Shown piece after piece: positions 15,646-24,493 of a stretch of 64,000 nt of DNA (position 1 is its first letter; each line of letters begins with the position of its first letter). This DNA comes from JANOAR01 sp031411235 (GTDB taxonomy: Bacteria; Verrucomicrobiota; Verrucomicrobiia; Verrucomicrobiales; Verrucomicrobiaceae): assembly GCA_031411235.1 (NCBI GenBank), contig JANOAR010000108.1, positions 1-64,000 on the forward strand, written 5' to 3'. Position numbers and translations under genes: made by a program. Under the pieces are notes generated by a model that searched no databases, was not told the origin of the DNA, and worked only from the letters and a program-made list of their open reading frames with translations.

Positions 15646-18630
15646 ATGACTTCGCCCGGTGCCACCATTCGCGTGCGGCCCAATCGCTACACGCTCGCCC
15701 TCGCAGCGATTCTGTTCTGCATGTGGTATGTGGGCGCGGCGCAGGAGAATGGCAGCGCCTACGTGCTGGTCTTTTTAGCAGCGACGATCACGGCGCTTTC
15801 ATGGCTCCATGCCAGGGCAAATCTGCGATCCGTCAACATCCGCTCGGGCTCGATCAAGACGGTCGAGGAAGGCAGCATTGTATGCCTGCCGTTGGTGCTA
15901 ACGGCGGGCACTGGGCGTGTGCCGTGTGGGTTGGAACTGACAATGCCTGGGGCGATGGAGCCAGTATTTATCGAGTCGCTGAACGTGGATAGACCCGTGG
16001 CTGCGACACTGCGTGTGGCGGCGCCGGAGCGAGGTCAGCACGCGAGCTTTTCAGTGCTGGTGCGCAGTTATTTTCCACTGGGTTTTTTTACCGCGACTCG
16101 GGTGATGACGGTGCAGCAGGCGCAGCGCGTGCATCCTCGCAGCGCAGGCGATATGCCCCTGCCAGCGCCAAGTACCGAGAAGGGGTCGCTGGCACATACT
16201 CACGAGGCGATGGCGGCTTCTGGCCAGGTGGTGGGCGAGGGCGATGACTTCGCAGGCCTACGCGAGTGGCAGCCCGGTGAATCCCTGCGGCAGGTGGACT
16301 GGAAGGCGGTGGCGCGTGGTCGCCCGCTGCTGGTAAAGCAGTATGAGGGGGCACCGCAAAGCACGCTGTGGCTGGAGGACACAGCGTTAACTCATCTGCC
16401 TGTGGAAGCGGCGATAAGCCAGCTCGCCCAGTGGGTGCGTGAGGCCGAGAACAAGGGCTTGCGATACGGCCTGCGGCTCTCCGACCCTGTTCGCTATGAG
16501 GAGGTGGAGATGCAGTTCCCCAACAGCAAAAAGAACATCGCCCCAGGGCATGGCCCCGAGCATGAGCGCCGCTGCCTGGACGCGCTCGCGGCGGTAACGG
16601 TAGGCCTGGGCACTGGCGAAACTTTGGCCAAGGGCAGCCCGCAGCGTGTGAAGACACCGCCCACAGGCGAGGTGGCGATGCAGGTGCCAGAGCCGTCGAT
16701 GTTATGGCTCTGCCTCGCTCTGCTGCTCGCGGCGCTGCCCTTTATCGGCACCGTGGCATGGCCTGCGTTAGCGACTTTTGGCGTGGGGCTTGTGGTGCGC
16801 TGGCAGTGGCAGCGCAGCGGACGCGGGGCGGTGCCGCAGTGGCTGCGCCTGGGTTTGGTCACGCTCGGTATCGCGGGGACTTATGCCATGGAGCAAATAT
16901 TCATCGGTATCGAGGTGGGGGCCGCAGTGATGCTCTGCGTCACTGCGGGCAAGCTGCTGGAGGCGCGTTCACCTCGCGATGTGCAAGTCGTGGCGTTGCT
17001 GGGATGGTTCCTCTGCGTCTGCGCGGTGGCCATTGATCAGGGCTTGGGGCGTTCGCTCTATTCTTTTGCCGTGCTGCTCTTCATCGCGGTGGTGCTGGTG
17101 CGTATCCGTCGCGGGGTCGCGGGCATTGTTATTCCGAGTAAAACCATCGCGGGGCTGCTGATGCAGGCTCTGCCCTTTGTGGTACTGCTGTTCTATATTT
17201 TCCCGCGTGGTTCCGGCGGCATCGTCACGCAGTTGAGCCGCAGGCTCATGCATCGCACGGGCATGTCGTCGCATTTGAATCCGGGCTCGGTGGCAAGCAT
17301 CGCGAGTTCGACGGATCGGGTCTTTCGAGCCACGGTGATGGCCCACGCAGGCGCGGATGACCAATCCCAATATTACTGGCGCTGCCTCGTCCTGTGGCAG
17401 TGTGAAGGCCTGAGCTGGGAGCGTGGCGATACGCTCGGCGGTAAGCGTCGCGAGGTGCGTCTCGACCAGCCCGAGCTTCGCCAGACGATCCTGCTGGAGC
17501 CGCACGGCGATACCTGGATGCCTGCGCTGGACTGGCCCGTGCGGCTGAATGGCGGCTCAGATGGCATGTCGATTACTTACAGCGACATGACGCTACGCAG
17601 CCTCCAGCCCAGCCTCGGCATGAGACGCTACGAGGTGGCCTCGTATCCGGCCTTGGCCGCCTATGAACTGCCTGCAACCTGGCGTGCAGCGGCGCTGCGC
17701 CCACCCAGTTCTGTATCGCCCAATGTGCGTGCTCTCGCGAAGCAATGGCAAGCAGGCGGGCGCACACCGCCGCAGATTGTGGAGGCTGCTTTGGACTACT
17801 TTCGCGAGCAGGGCTTTCATTACACCGTGGAGCCTGGAGCCTACTCGCCAGAGCGTGGGCTGGAGGAGTTTTTATTGCAACGACGCGTGGGGTTTTGTGA
17901 GCATTACGCCGCCTCTTTCGCCACGCTGATGCGGCTGGCAGGCGTGCCCTCACGCGTAGTCGTGGGTTACCTCGGTGGCGACTACAACGCGCACGGCAAT
18001 TTCACCCTGGTGCGCCAGAGCGATGCTCATGCGTGGGCCGAGGTGTGGTTCGATGGCGCTGGCTGGACGCGCGTGGATCCCACGGCGGCGCTGGTGCCAG
18101 CGCGGCTGAATAGCGATCTGCGGACATTCATGGAGGGCGGGCTAGAGAGTGCCTTTGCCCAAAACAAAAACACCTGGTGGGGTCGCAGTCTCAATGAAGG
18201 GCTGCTGCTCTGGGACAACATCAACTACCAGTGGTACGAGCGCGTGGTGCAGTTCGACGACATCGCGCAGATGGAGCTTTTTTCCGAGTTGGGCTTGCTG
18301 CGACATCGAGCTACAACTCTACTGGCGGTGCTGCTCGTTGGCGTTGGAGCCTGGGGCCTCAGTGTCGAACTATGGCTACGCCGACGCTCGCGCCACCCCG
18401 ATGCCGCAGTGCGTGTGTGGCTGAAATTTTGCCGCAGGCTGGCCAAGGCAGGCGTGCCGCGTGTGCCCAGCGAGGGGCCGCTGGAATATGCTGAACGAGC
18501 GGCGACAGCCTTGCCCAGTGCGGCAGAACGGATTCGGCGAATTGCCGAGCTTTACGCCGAAATGCGCTATGGCAGAAAGGCGCTGGAGGTCGCCGATTTG
18601 CAGGGCGAGGTGAAGGCGATGGTGCTGTGA
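15646..18630 (+). CDS. DUF58 and TgpA-type transglutaminase fusion, membrane protein
   Basis: This 994-residue protein joins two modules normally encoded by separate genes next to moxR. Residues of about 1-330 have two membrane helices, a beta-domain and the DUF58 core EWQPGESLRQVDWKAVARGR. From about 345 come a series of membrane helices and then an exported transglutaminase-like domain with a complete triad: Cys751 in VGFCEHYA, His795 in SDAHAWAE and Asp811 in RVDPTAAL. A last membrane helix (about 888-905) and a cytoplasmic DUF4129-like tail close the protein. With MoxR it likely forms an envelope protein-processing or maturation system; substrates are unknown. Confidence 0.88.
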   Translation: MTSPGATIRVRPNRYTLALAAILFCMWYVGAAQENGSAYVLVFLAATITALSWLHARANLRSVNIRSGSIKTVEEGSIVCLPLVLTAGTGRVPCGLELTMPGAMEPVFIESLNVDRPVAATLRVAAPERGQHASFSVLVRSYFPLGFFTATRVMTVQQAQRVHPRSAGDMPLPAPSTEKGSLAHTHEAMAASGQVVGEGDDFAGLREWQPGESLRQVDWKAVARGRPLLVKQYEGAPQSTLWLEDTALTHLPVEAAISQLAQWVREAENKGLRYGLRLSDPVRYEEVEMQFPNSKKNIAPGHGPEHERRCLDALAAVTVGLGTGETLAKGSPQRVKTPPTGEVAMQVPEPSMLWLCLALLLAALPFIGTVAWPALATFGVGLVVRWQWQRSGRGAVPQWLRLGLVTLGIAGTYAMEQIFIGIEVGAAVMLCVTAGKLLEARSPRDVQVVALLGWFLCVCAVAIDQGLGRSLYSFAVLLFIAVVLVRIRRGVAGIVIPSKTIAGLLMQALPFVVLLFYIFPRGSGGIVTQLSRRLMHRTGMSSHLNPGSVASIASSTDRVFRATVMAHAGADDQSQYYWRCLVLWQCEGLSWERGDTLGGKRREVRLDQPELRQTILLEPHGDTWMPALDWPVRLNGGSDGMSITYSDMTLRSLQPSLGMRRYEVASYPALAAYELPATWRAAALRPPSSVSPNVRALAKQWQAGGRTPPQIVEAALDYFREQGFHYTVEPGAYSPERGLEEFLLQRRVGFCEHYAASFATLMRLAGVPSRVVVGYLGGDYNAHGNFTLVRQSDAHAWAEVWFDGAGWTRVDPTAALVPARLNSDLRTFMEGGLESAFAQNKNTWWGRSLNEGLLLWDNINYQWYERVVQFDDIAQMELFSELGLLRHRATTLLAVLLVGVGAWGLSVELWLRRRSRHPDAAVRVWLKFCRRLAKAGVPRVPSEGPLEYAERAATALPSAAERIRRIAELYAEMRYGRKALEVADLQGEVKAMVL

Positions 18631-18749
18631 AGCATTGAGTTACCCATTGCTTCGTAATCCTGTGCGGATGGCCTGATGCATGACCCTCACCCGTATCCTT
18701 GCCCGCGAGGGCTGGGTCCCTGTGGAGGTATCAGGCGATGATGGCTTCT

Positions 18750-21700
18750 TCACTTCAGCGTCTTCATATACAGGATGATCGAGCTGATCTGACCTTCATT
18801 CAGAATGCCGGCATAGATCGGCATCCCGGTCTCCAGCTTCAGGTAGGCCTTCGCCTTCTTCTTGCTGGGGTCGATGATGGACTCACGGATGAAGGCTTCA
18901 TCGGCCACCACTTTAGTGTCATCGGAAAGCTCGCGGGTGCTGCCAAACAAGCCTTTCCACGATGGCCCGAGACGGCCCGCAACGCTGCCATCCACGCTAT
19001 GGCAGCCCATGCAGCCGATGAACTGATACAAGCGCTGGCCCTCCTCCACACTGGGCTTCACGGCGGCGATGGCAGCCGCTTTGCGTGGGGTCACATCGGG
19101 CTGCAAGGTGCCGAAGCCTTCCTTCGCACTGTCAAAGGTCGCGAGATTCCATGGCGTTAGATAGGCGTTGTGCGCCATGGCTTGGCCATCGCTGCTTTTG
19201 ATGCTCCAGCCGACATGGACTTGATCGCACTTTTTCATATCGGGGATGCCGAGGAAAACGCTGTGCCCGTCGGCGCTCACGTAGGCGCTGGAGACGGTCT
19301 GCAACTCCTGGCCCGTGGTGCCGTCGAGGCGAAAGTGCGGGCTGCCGTAGTCGAAGGTGCGCTTGTAGTTCCAGCGCTCGACGTTGTAGTTGTCCGGGTT
19401 GCTCGCGCTGGCTTTATCGACGGCACAGTCGAAGCGCACCAGCACGCCATTCTTCATCACTGCCACATCATTCGGCAGCAGGCTCTGAGCCCCGGTGTAA
19501 CGAATGCGCGCGAGCCCGCTGGTGCGCTCGGCGATGCTGCCCCAGATTTGGAAACCGACGAGGTACAACATGCCGTCCGCGGGGTTCACATGGCCATTCA
19601 GCGGGGCGAAAGGCAGCACGGGCAGCGCGTTCTTCACTTTGCTCGGCGGCATGGAGATGGGGATGTTGCACACGGCGGCCTGGGGTTGCTCAGCGTGGGA
19701 CAGGCTTCCAGCCTGTTTCTTGTCCGATGCCGACAGGCTGGAAGCCTGTCCCACACTGGGCTGTGTCCAGTCGCCATGCCGCTTGTCGGGCATCACGCGG
19801 AAGATCTCGGGACGGCTGTACGCGATATGCACCAGGGCATCATTCAGCGGCCCCATCTTGGAATCACACAGCCACACCTGCGTATAGCCGCTGGGGTTCA
19901 CGGGGTGCGGTATCCACGTCAGCGGATCAGCGATGGCGGCAGGGTATTTTTCTTTGTCCGTCAGTGTGGTGAGGAAGCCATAGTACTGCCCACCGCGAAT
20001 GATGTGCAGCGGCGTCGAGGGCACATAGTTCCCCTGCTGATCGCTCGCGGTGACGAGCCCCGTGTGCGGATGCACGCCGATGAACGGCTGCCGCAGCCCA
20101 TAGGCCACCGTCTCCACCGACTGCCCGTCCGCCGAGATGTGCAGCACCTTGCCATTGTCCTTGCCCAAGTGGGAGCCCTGCTGCCCGCCCTTCGAGATGT
20201 AGAAAGAGCCATCCGGCGCGAGCTTCATGCTGCTGGGGAACTCGCGCGTCTCAGCCGTCTGAGCGAAGCGGTTGCAGAACATCTCGTGAGTATCGGCTTC
20301 GCCGTCGTTGTTGGTGTCACGAAGACGCCAGACGCCATTGCGGTCGAAGACGAAGAGGTCGGGGGAAAAGGGAAGCTCAGTGGCAGCAGCAGCTTCTAGC
20401 CCCTTCAACTCGTGCAGAATGAGCGATGCTTGTTTCCCAGCTTTGTCCTCTGTGGCCTGGAGCTGTGCTAGGTCGCTCAATTGTTGCTTTACTTTGGCTA
20501 GTTCCATTTGGTTGCCGCCCAGCTTGCTCAGTTGTTCTGCTTTTTGCGTGAGGTCTGCGATCAACTTTGGCGGCAGCGAGATCCCGTCTGTTGTTGTTAA
20601 TTTCCTCAATCCAGCAGACAGTTCAGCAGCACGCTTTTGGATAGCAGGGTTCGCAGTTGTTGGCCTTGCGACGATGCTCATGGGCTCGTGCAGGCCGCTG
20701 GTGAAGCGCTTCCACTCGATGTTTTTCAAGTCGCCGATGAGTCCCGAGATCATCCACACATCGCCATCCATCGTCACGGCGGCGGCATGGCCTTTGTCAT
20801 CAAGGAAGGCGATGTCGGCGAAGCGCACGCTGCGCTTCCAAGGGTTGTCAAGCGGCAGGGCGATGTCGTCCATGACGTAAGCGCTTTGTTTGTCGGGCGA
20901 GAGTTTGGTGGTGGTTTTCACCGTCGCAGGCCAGTGGGCTTTGGACGTCGGCTCGCCTGGATGGCCCACGGTCTCGCTGACTTCATCATCGGTTTTGCCT
21001 TTGCTGGCCTTGGCTGGATATATCGCCATACCAAAGGACTGGGCCTTTGCTGATGCGGGCACGGTGATGAACCAGCAGCCTGTCGCGCTCTTCTGCGGCT
21101 TCGCCTCCCATTCATCTTCGCCGTCGATGGCGACATCGAATTGCATCACTAGCGGCTGGTCTTTGCTTTCACCAGCACTGCCGGTTTCACCAAGCACGAG
21201 CGTGAATGGCTTGGCGTGAGGCGCTAGTTTGAACCAACGCGTGAGATTCACTGAGCCCTCAGCGCCGAGCCCGAGCCATTCGGTGATCTGCGTGCCAGCA
21301 ATTCGATAGTCGATAGAGACGCCCCGCTCTTCATTACGCACCGCGAGGAGTTGTGTCTCCCCCACCAGTCCACCACGCCCTACTTCTTCCTTGCTTGGCG
21401 CAGGCTCACGCGGATCGGCAAAACTCGGCTCGCTGCCGACGCTCCAGCCGGGGTAGATGCCATTCGCCAGCCAAGGCGTGCCGATGGGCTTTGGCACATT
21501 GTTCTCGCCCTCGGCGGTCTTTTGGCCGGGGTTCAAATACGAGCCGGGTGCCATCGCGTTAAGCGTGATGAAGTTGCCCTTGTCATCGGCCTGCCACACC
21601 AATGAAACACGCAGCAGATCGGTGTCGAAGCAGGCATGGATGCCGTGGCCCACGTTGATAATGATGCCGCGCGGCGTGAGGTTGTCCTTATGCCAGCCTT

Positions 21701-21908
21701 CGCCAAGATCGCGGGCATCCAGCACGCTGGAGATGAAGGGGAAATCCGGCTCCACATACGGTGCCCAATCGCGCTCGGGCTTGGGGGCTTTCTCCTTCGA
21801 CTCTGCGCCGGGCTTGGGCTTTTTAGGTGTCTTAGGCTTCGGCTTCTCCTGGGCCACGAGAGCCAAAGGCATGATGAGGGCGAGGATGAGTGGGGTGATG
21901 CGATGCAT
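18750..21908 (-). CDS. DUF6797 protein with C-terminal cytochrome c domain
   Basis: The 1052-residue exported protein has a signal peptide followed by a Lys/Pro-rich linker, a DUF6797 region (YVEPDFPFISSVLDARD, ~residues 50-330), a beta-propeller-like part of the kind found in large PVC dehydrogenase-type proteins (FDRNGVWRLRDTNNDGEAD), and a single haem motif CMGCH near residue 963. Such proteins are abundant in Verrucomicrobiota and Planctomycetota and are thought to act in periplasmic oxidation of carbohydrates, without firm biochemical proof. A palindromic repeat is inserted in frame at about residues 718-738. No partner gene is adjacent. Confidence 0.85.
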   Translation of the reverse strand: MHRITPLILALIMPLALVAQEKPKPKTPKKPKPGAESKEKAPKPERDWAPYVEPDFPFISSVLDARDLGEGWHKDNLTPRGIIINVGHGIHACFDTDLLRVSLVWQADDKGNFITLNAMAPGSYLNPGQKTAEGENNVPKPIGTPWLANGIYPGWSVGSEPSFADPREPAPSKEEVGRGGLVGETQLLAVRNEERGVSIDYRIAGTQITEWLGLGAEGSVNLTRWFKLAPHAKPFTLVLGETGSAGESKDQPLVMQFDVAIDGEDEWEAKPQKSATGCWFITVPASAKAQSFGMAIYPAKASKGKTDDEVSETVGHPGEPTSKAHWPATVKTTTKLSPDKQSAYVMDDIALPLDNPWKRSVRFADIAFLDDKGHAAAVTMDGDVWMISGLIGDLKNIEWKRFTSGLHEPMSIVARPTTANPAIQKRAAELSAGLRKLTTTDGISLPPKLIADLTQKAEQLSKLGGNQMELAKVKQQLSDLAQLQATEDKAGKQASLILHELKGLEAAAATELPFSPDLFVFDRNGVWRLRDTNNDGEADTHEMFCNRFAQTAETREFPSSMKLAPDGSFYISKGGQQGSHLGKDNGKVLHISADGQSVETVAYGLRQPFIGVHPHTGLVTASDQQGNYVPSTPLHIIRGGQYYGFLTTLTDKEKYPAAIADPLTWIPHPVNPSGYTQVWLCDSKMGPLNDALVHIAYSRPEIFRVMPDKRHGDWTQPSVGQASSLSASDKKQAGSLSHAEQPQAAVCNIPISMPPSKVKNALPVLPFAPLNGHVNPADGMLYLVGFQIWGSIAERTSGLARIRYTGAQSLLPNDVAVMKNGVLVRFDCAVDKASASNPDNYNVERWNYKRTFDYGSPHFRLDGTTGQELQTVSSAYVSADGHSVFLGIPDMKKCDQVHVGWSIKSSDGQAMAHNAYLTPWNLATFDSAKEGFGTLQPDVTPRKAAAIAAVKPSVEEGQRLYQFIGCMGCHSVDGSVAGRLGPSWKGLFGSTRELSDDTKVVADEAFIRESIIDPSKKKAKAYLKLETGMPIYAGILNEGQISSIILYMKTLK
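19695..19754. repeat. Palindromic repeat inserted in frame within coding gene
   Basis: Arms of 22 bp at 19695-19716 and 19733-19754 are exact reverse complements; each arm holds its own smaller palindrome CAGGCT-TCC-AGCCTG. The element spans 60 bp, a multiple of three, and on the minus strand adds GQASSLSASDKKQAGSLSH to the DUF6797 protein without breaking the frame. The design resembles REP or MITE-like elements. Confidence 0.85.
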
Positions 21909-22017
21909 GGCGGGCGGAATGAACGCTGCATCATGGACAGAATTAGCGCGAGGAGAACAGGAATTCTAGCCGCCAGGTTGCCGCTTACACCGATGCGCAA
22001 CGACGCGTATTCTTGGC

Positions 22018-22557
22018 TCAGGATTTCGACCGTTCACCCAGCCGCTTCACCAGGGCGGGGCTGCGATCCAGCTCTTCGATCAAACGCGTGATGGCTGCGA
22101 GCGTGGCGGGGGAGATATGATGTTCCATGCCTTCCACGTCGTGATAGATCGTGGTTTCATCAAGGCCCAGATGGCGCAGTAGGCGCGTCAAAACTTGATG
22201 CCGTTGGGTGATCTCCTTGGCCACGGCGCGGCCCTGATCGGTTAACACAACACCGCGATACTTTTCATAGACCACGAGGCCCTCGCCATCGAGGCGCTGG
22301 ATCATCGCCGTCACGCTGGAGAGTGAGATGTTGAGGCTCGCCGCGATGTCCACGACACGGGCGTAGCCCTTCGACTCGATGAGGCCATGAATCTGCTCCA
22401 AGTAGTCCTGAATGGCCGTGGTGCCTGGCTGTCGGCCTGCGGCAACCTGGCGTGCGGGTCGGGCTTTGGGCGCAGTCTTCTTGGCGGCTCGGGTCGCTTT
22501 GGCAGCGGGCAGAGGAGCGGGAGATGGGGACTTGGAAGTGGAGCGGCGAGGCGGCAT
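22018..22557 (-). CDS. mntR: Manganese-dependent regulator MntR (DtxR family)
   Basis: From MPPRRSTSK the protein (179 aa) has a 45-residue Lys/Ala/Pro-rich tail, then a MntR core very like the Bacillus protein: DYLEQIHGLIESKGYARV, the HTH LNISLSSVTAMIQRLDGEG, YEKYRGVVLT, and metal-site residues in QRHQVL and DVEGMEHH. MntR binds Mn(II) and represses uptake genes. It is divergent from mntA with a 95-bp gap carrying a palindrome, which fits autoregulation and control of the importer. The long basic N-terminal tail is unusual for the family. Confidence 0.9.
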   Translation of the reverse strand: MPPRRSTSKSPSPAPLPAAKATRAAKKTAPKARPARQVAAGRQPGTTAIQDYLEQIHGLIESKGYARVVDIAASLNISLSSVTAMIQRLDGEGLVVYEKYRGVVLTDQGRAVAKEITQRHQVLTRLLRHLGLDETTIYHDVEGMEHHISPATLAAITRLIEELDRSPALVKRLGERSKS

Positions 22558-22623
22558 TCGGCAGTATGATGAGGCTGCTGGGCAGCACTCACAAGAATTA
22601 AAACAAACATTGCCTTGCGCATT

Positions 22624-22645
22624 AAAGTTAGTCGCGCCAAACTTT
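22624..22645. promoter_or_regulatory. Candidate MntR operator
   Basis: A 22-bp near-palindrome with half-sites AAAGTT and AACTTT around TAGTCGCGCC-type centre lies 7 bases before the mntA ATG. Eighteen of the 22 positions pair symmetrically. Size, symmetry and position between mntR and mntA fit an operator of the MntR/DtxR class. No experiment is available here. Confidence 0.6.
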
Positions 22646-22652
22646 GTGCAAT

Positions 22653-23570
22653 ATGAAACACAATCCCATCCATGCCGCACTTTTATTTTTGATCATGGTA
22701 GTCGTGCTGCCGCAGTGCTCGCCGTCACCGACTGAGGCACCGAGCGGAAAGAAAAAAGTGCTCACCAGCTTCACCATCATCGCCGACATGGTGCGAAACG
22801 TAGCAGGCGAGGCCGCAGAGGTGGAATCCATCACCAAACCCGGAGCCGAAATTCATGGTTATGAGCCCACACCAAAGGACATCGTGAAGGCGCAGAAAGC
22901 AGATCTGGTGCTGTGGAATGGCTTGAACCTGGAGCGCTGGTTCGAGCGCTTCTTCAGCAGCGTGAAGGGCGTGCCGAGCGCGGTCGTCACCGATGGCATC
23001 GCGCCACTCGGCATCACCGAAGGCCCCTACACCGACAAGCCGAATCCCCATGCGTGGATGTCGCCAGCCAACGCCGTCATCTATGTGGAAAACATCCGCA
23101 AGGCGCTGGTGAAAATGGATGCCGCCAATGAAGCGATCTACACCGCCAACGCTGCCGCCTATACGACAAAGATAAAAGCCATGGATGAGCCCGTGCGGCA
23201 GCAACTCAGCACCATCCCCGAGGCACAGCGCTGGCTGGTGAGCAGCGAGGGAGCCTTCTCTTATTTGTGCGCCAACTACGGGCTGAAACAGCTCTACCTC
23301 TGGCCCATCAACGCCGATGCCCAGGGCACACCGCAGCAGGTGCAGAAGGTCATCGACGGGGTGCGTGCGAATCATATCCCCGTGGTCTTCAGCGAGAGCA
23401 CGGTGAGCGATAAACCCGCCCAGCAAGTCGCCAAAGAAACAGACGTGCGATACGGCGGTGTGCTCTACGTGGACTCACTGACCGCAGCCGATGGCCCGGT
23501 GCCAACGTATCTGAAACTGCTCGAATACAATGCCATGACCATCGTGAAAGGTTTCCAAGTGCAGCCATGA
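22653..23570 (+). CDS. mntA: Manganese ABC transporter substrate-binding lipoprotein
   Basis: The 305-residue lipoprotein (signal ending LPQC) belongs to cluster A-I metal-binding proteins. The four ligands of manganese-type receptors are all visible: His68 in EIHGYEP, His133 in NPHAWMSP, Glu199 in SSEGAFSY and Asp274 in YVDSLT. It delivers Mn(II), or possibly Zn or Fe, to the permeases. The ATG at 22653 gives the signal peptide; an in-frame TTG upstream is less likely. Its stop overlaps the start of the ATPase gene (ATGA), indicating translational coupling in one operon under MntR. Confidence 0.93.
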   Translation: MKHNPIHAALLFLIMVVVLPQCSPSPTEAPSGKKKVLTSFTIIADMVRNVAGEAAEVESITKPGAEIHGYEPTPKDIVKAQKADLVLWNGLNLERWFERFFSSVKGVPSAVVTDGIAPLGITEGPYTDKPNPHAWMSPANAVIYVENIRKALVKMDAANEAIYTANAAAYTTKIKAMDEPVRQQLSTIPEAQRWLVSSEGAFSYLCANYGLKQLYLWPINADAQGTPQQVQKVIDGVRANHIPVVFSESTVSDKPAQQVAKETDVRYGGVLYVDSLTAADGPVPTYLKLLEYNAMTIVKGFQVQP

Positions 23571-24493
23571 AAATAGCGTCTCCAGACCCCGTGTTAAGCC
23601 TGCGCGTGCAGGATGTGGCCGTGACCTACCCCAACGGCCAGACGGCGTTGCGCGACGCCAGCTTCCACCTGAGCGGCGGCACCATCTGCGCACTGGTGGG
23701 GGTGAATGGCAGTGGCAAATCGACGATGTTCAAGAGTGTGATGGGCTTCGTGCGGCCCGTCGCAGGCAGTGTAAAAATCAATGACAAGCCCGTGCAAGCG
23801 GCGCTGCGCGAGCATCTCGTCGCCTATGTGCCACAGGCCGAGGAAGTGGACTGGCAGTTCCCTGTGAGCGTGCAGGATGTGGTCATGATGGGGCGCTACG
23901 GGCACATGAATTTCATGCGCATCGCGCGTGCGGCGGACAAAGCGGCGGTGGAGCAGAGCCTGCGCCGCGTGCAGATGTGGGACTATCGCGATAGGCAAAT
24001 CGGCGAGTTGTCCGGGGGACAGCGCAAGCGCGTTTTCCTCGCACGCGCCCTGGCCCAGGGTGGGCGCATCATCCTGCTCGATGAGCCATTCACCGGCGTT
24101 GATGTGAAGACCGAGGAGGCCATCATAGAGCTATTGCGCGAACTGCGCGAGGCTGGCTGCATCATCCTCGTCTCGACTCACAATCTCGGCTCCGTGCCCG
24201 AGTTCTGTGATCAAGTGGTGCTGATCAATCGCACCGTGCTGGCTTATGGGCCGACGGAGGACGTCTTCACCGAGCAAAATTTGACAGCGGCTTTCGGCGG
24301 CGTGCTGCGGCAGTTCCACTTCGAGCAATCAACGATCCAAGCTCACGATGGGCGCACGGTGAAGGTGCTCACGGATGATGAGCGACCACTGGTCTTCGGC
24401 AAGGATGGGCACTTGGAATACAAGAGTCGTGCGGGGCGCGAGGAGCTAGTGAAGGCTCGCGAAGTGGATGAAGACCAAGCCTCAAAGCCATGA
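23567..24493 (+). CDS. mntB: Manganese ABC transporter ATP-binding protein
   Basis: The 308-residue ATPase carries Walker A GVNGSGKST, the signature LSGGQRKR and Walker B IILLDEPFTGVD, followed by the H-loop STHNL. The N-terminal 240 residues are the ATPase; the last ~60 residues are an extension with charged sequence. It powers the metal importer encoded by the flanking genes. Overlap with both neighbours (four bases each) shows tight coupling. Manganese specificity is inferred from MntR and the receptor ligands. Confidence 0.93.
   Translation: MKIASPDPVLSLRVQDVAVTYPNGQTALRDASFHLSGGTICALVGVNGSGKSTMFKSVMGFVRPVAGSVKINDKPVQAALREHLVAYVPQAEEVDWQFPVSVQDVVMMGRYGHMNFMRIARAADKAAVEQSLRRVQMWDYRDRQIGELSGGQRKRVFLARALAQGGRIILLDEPFTGVDVKTEEAIIELLRELREAGCIILVSTHNLGSVPEFCDQVVLINRTVLAYGPTEDVFTEQNLTAAFGGVLRQFHFEQSTIQAHDGRTVKVLTDDERPLVFGKDGHLEYKSRAGREELVKAREVDEDQASKP

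Noticed and set aside
19170..20399. 409-codon plus-strand frame opposite the DUF6797 gene
   Set aside because: It is an antisense shadow of a GC-rich gene; His/Arg-rich composition and no family signal.
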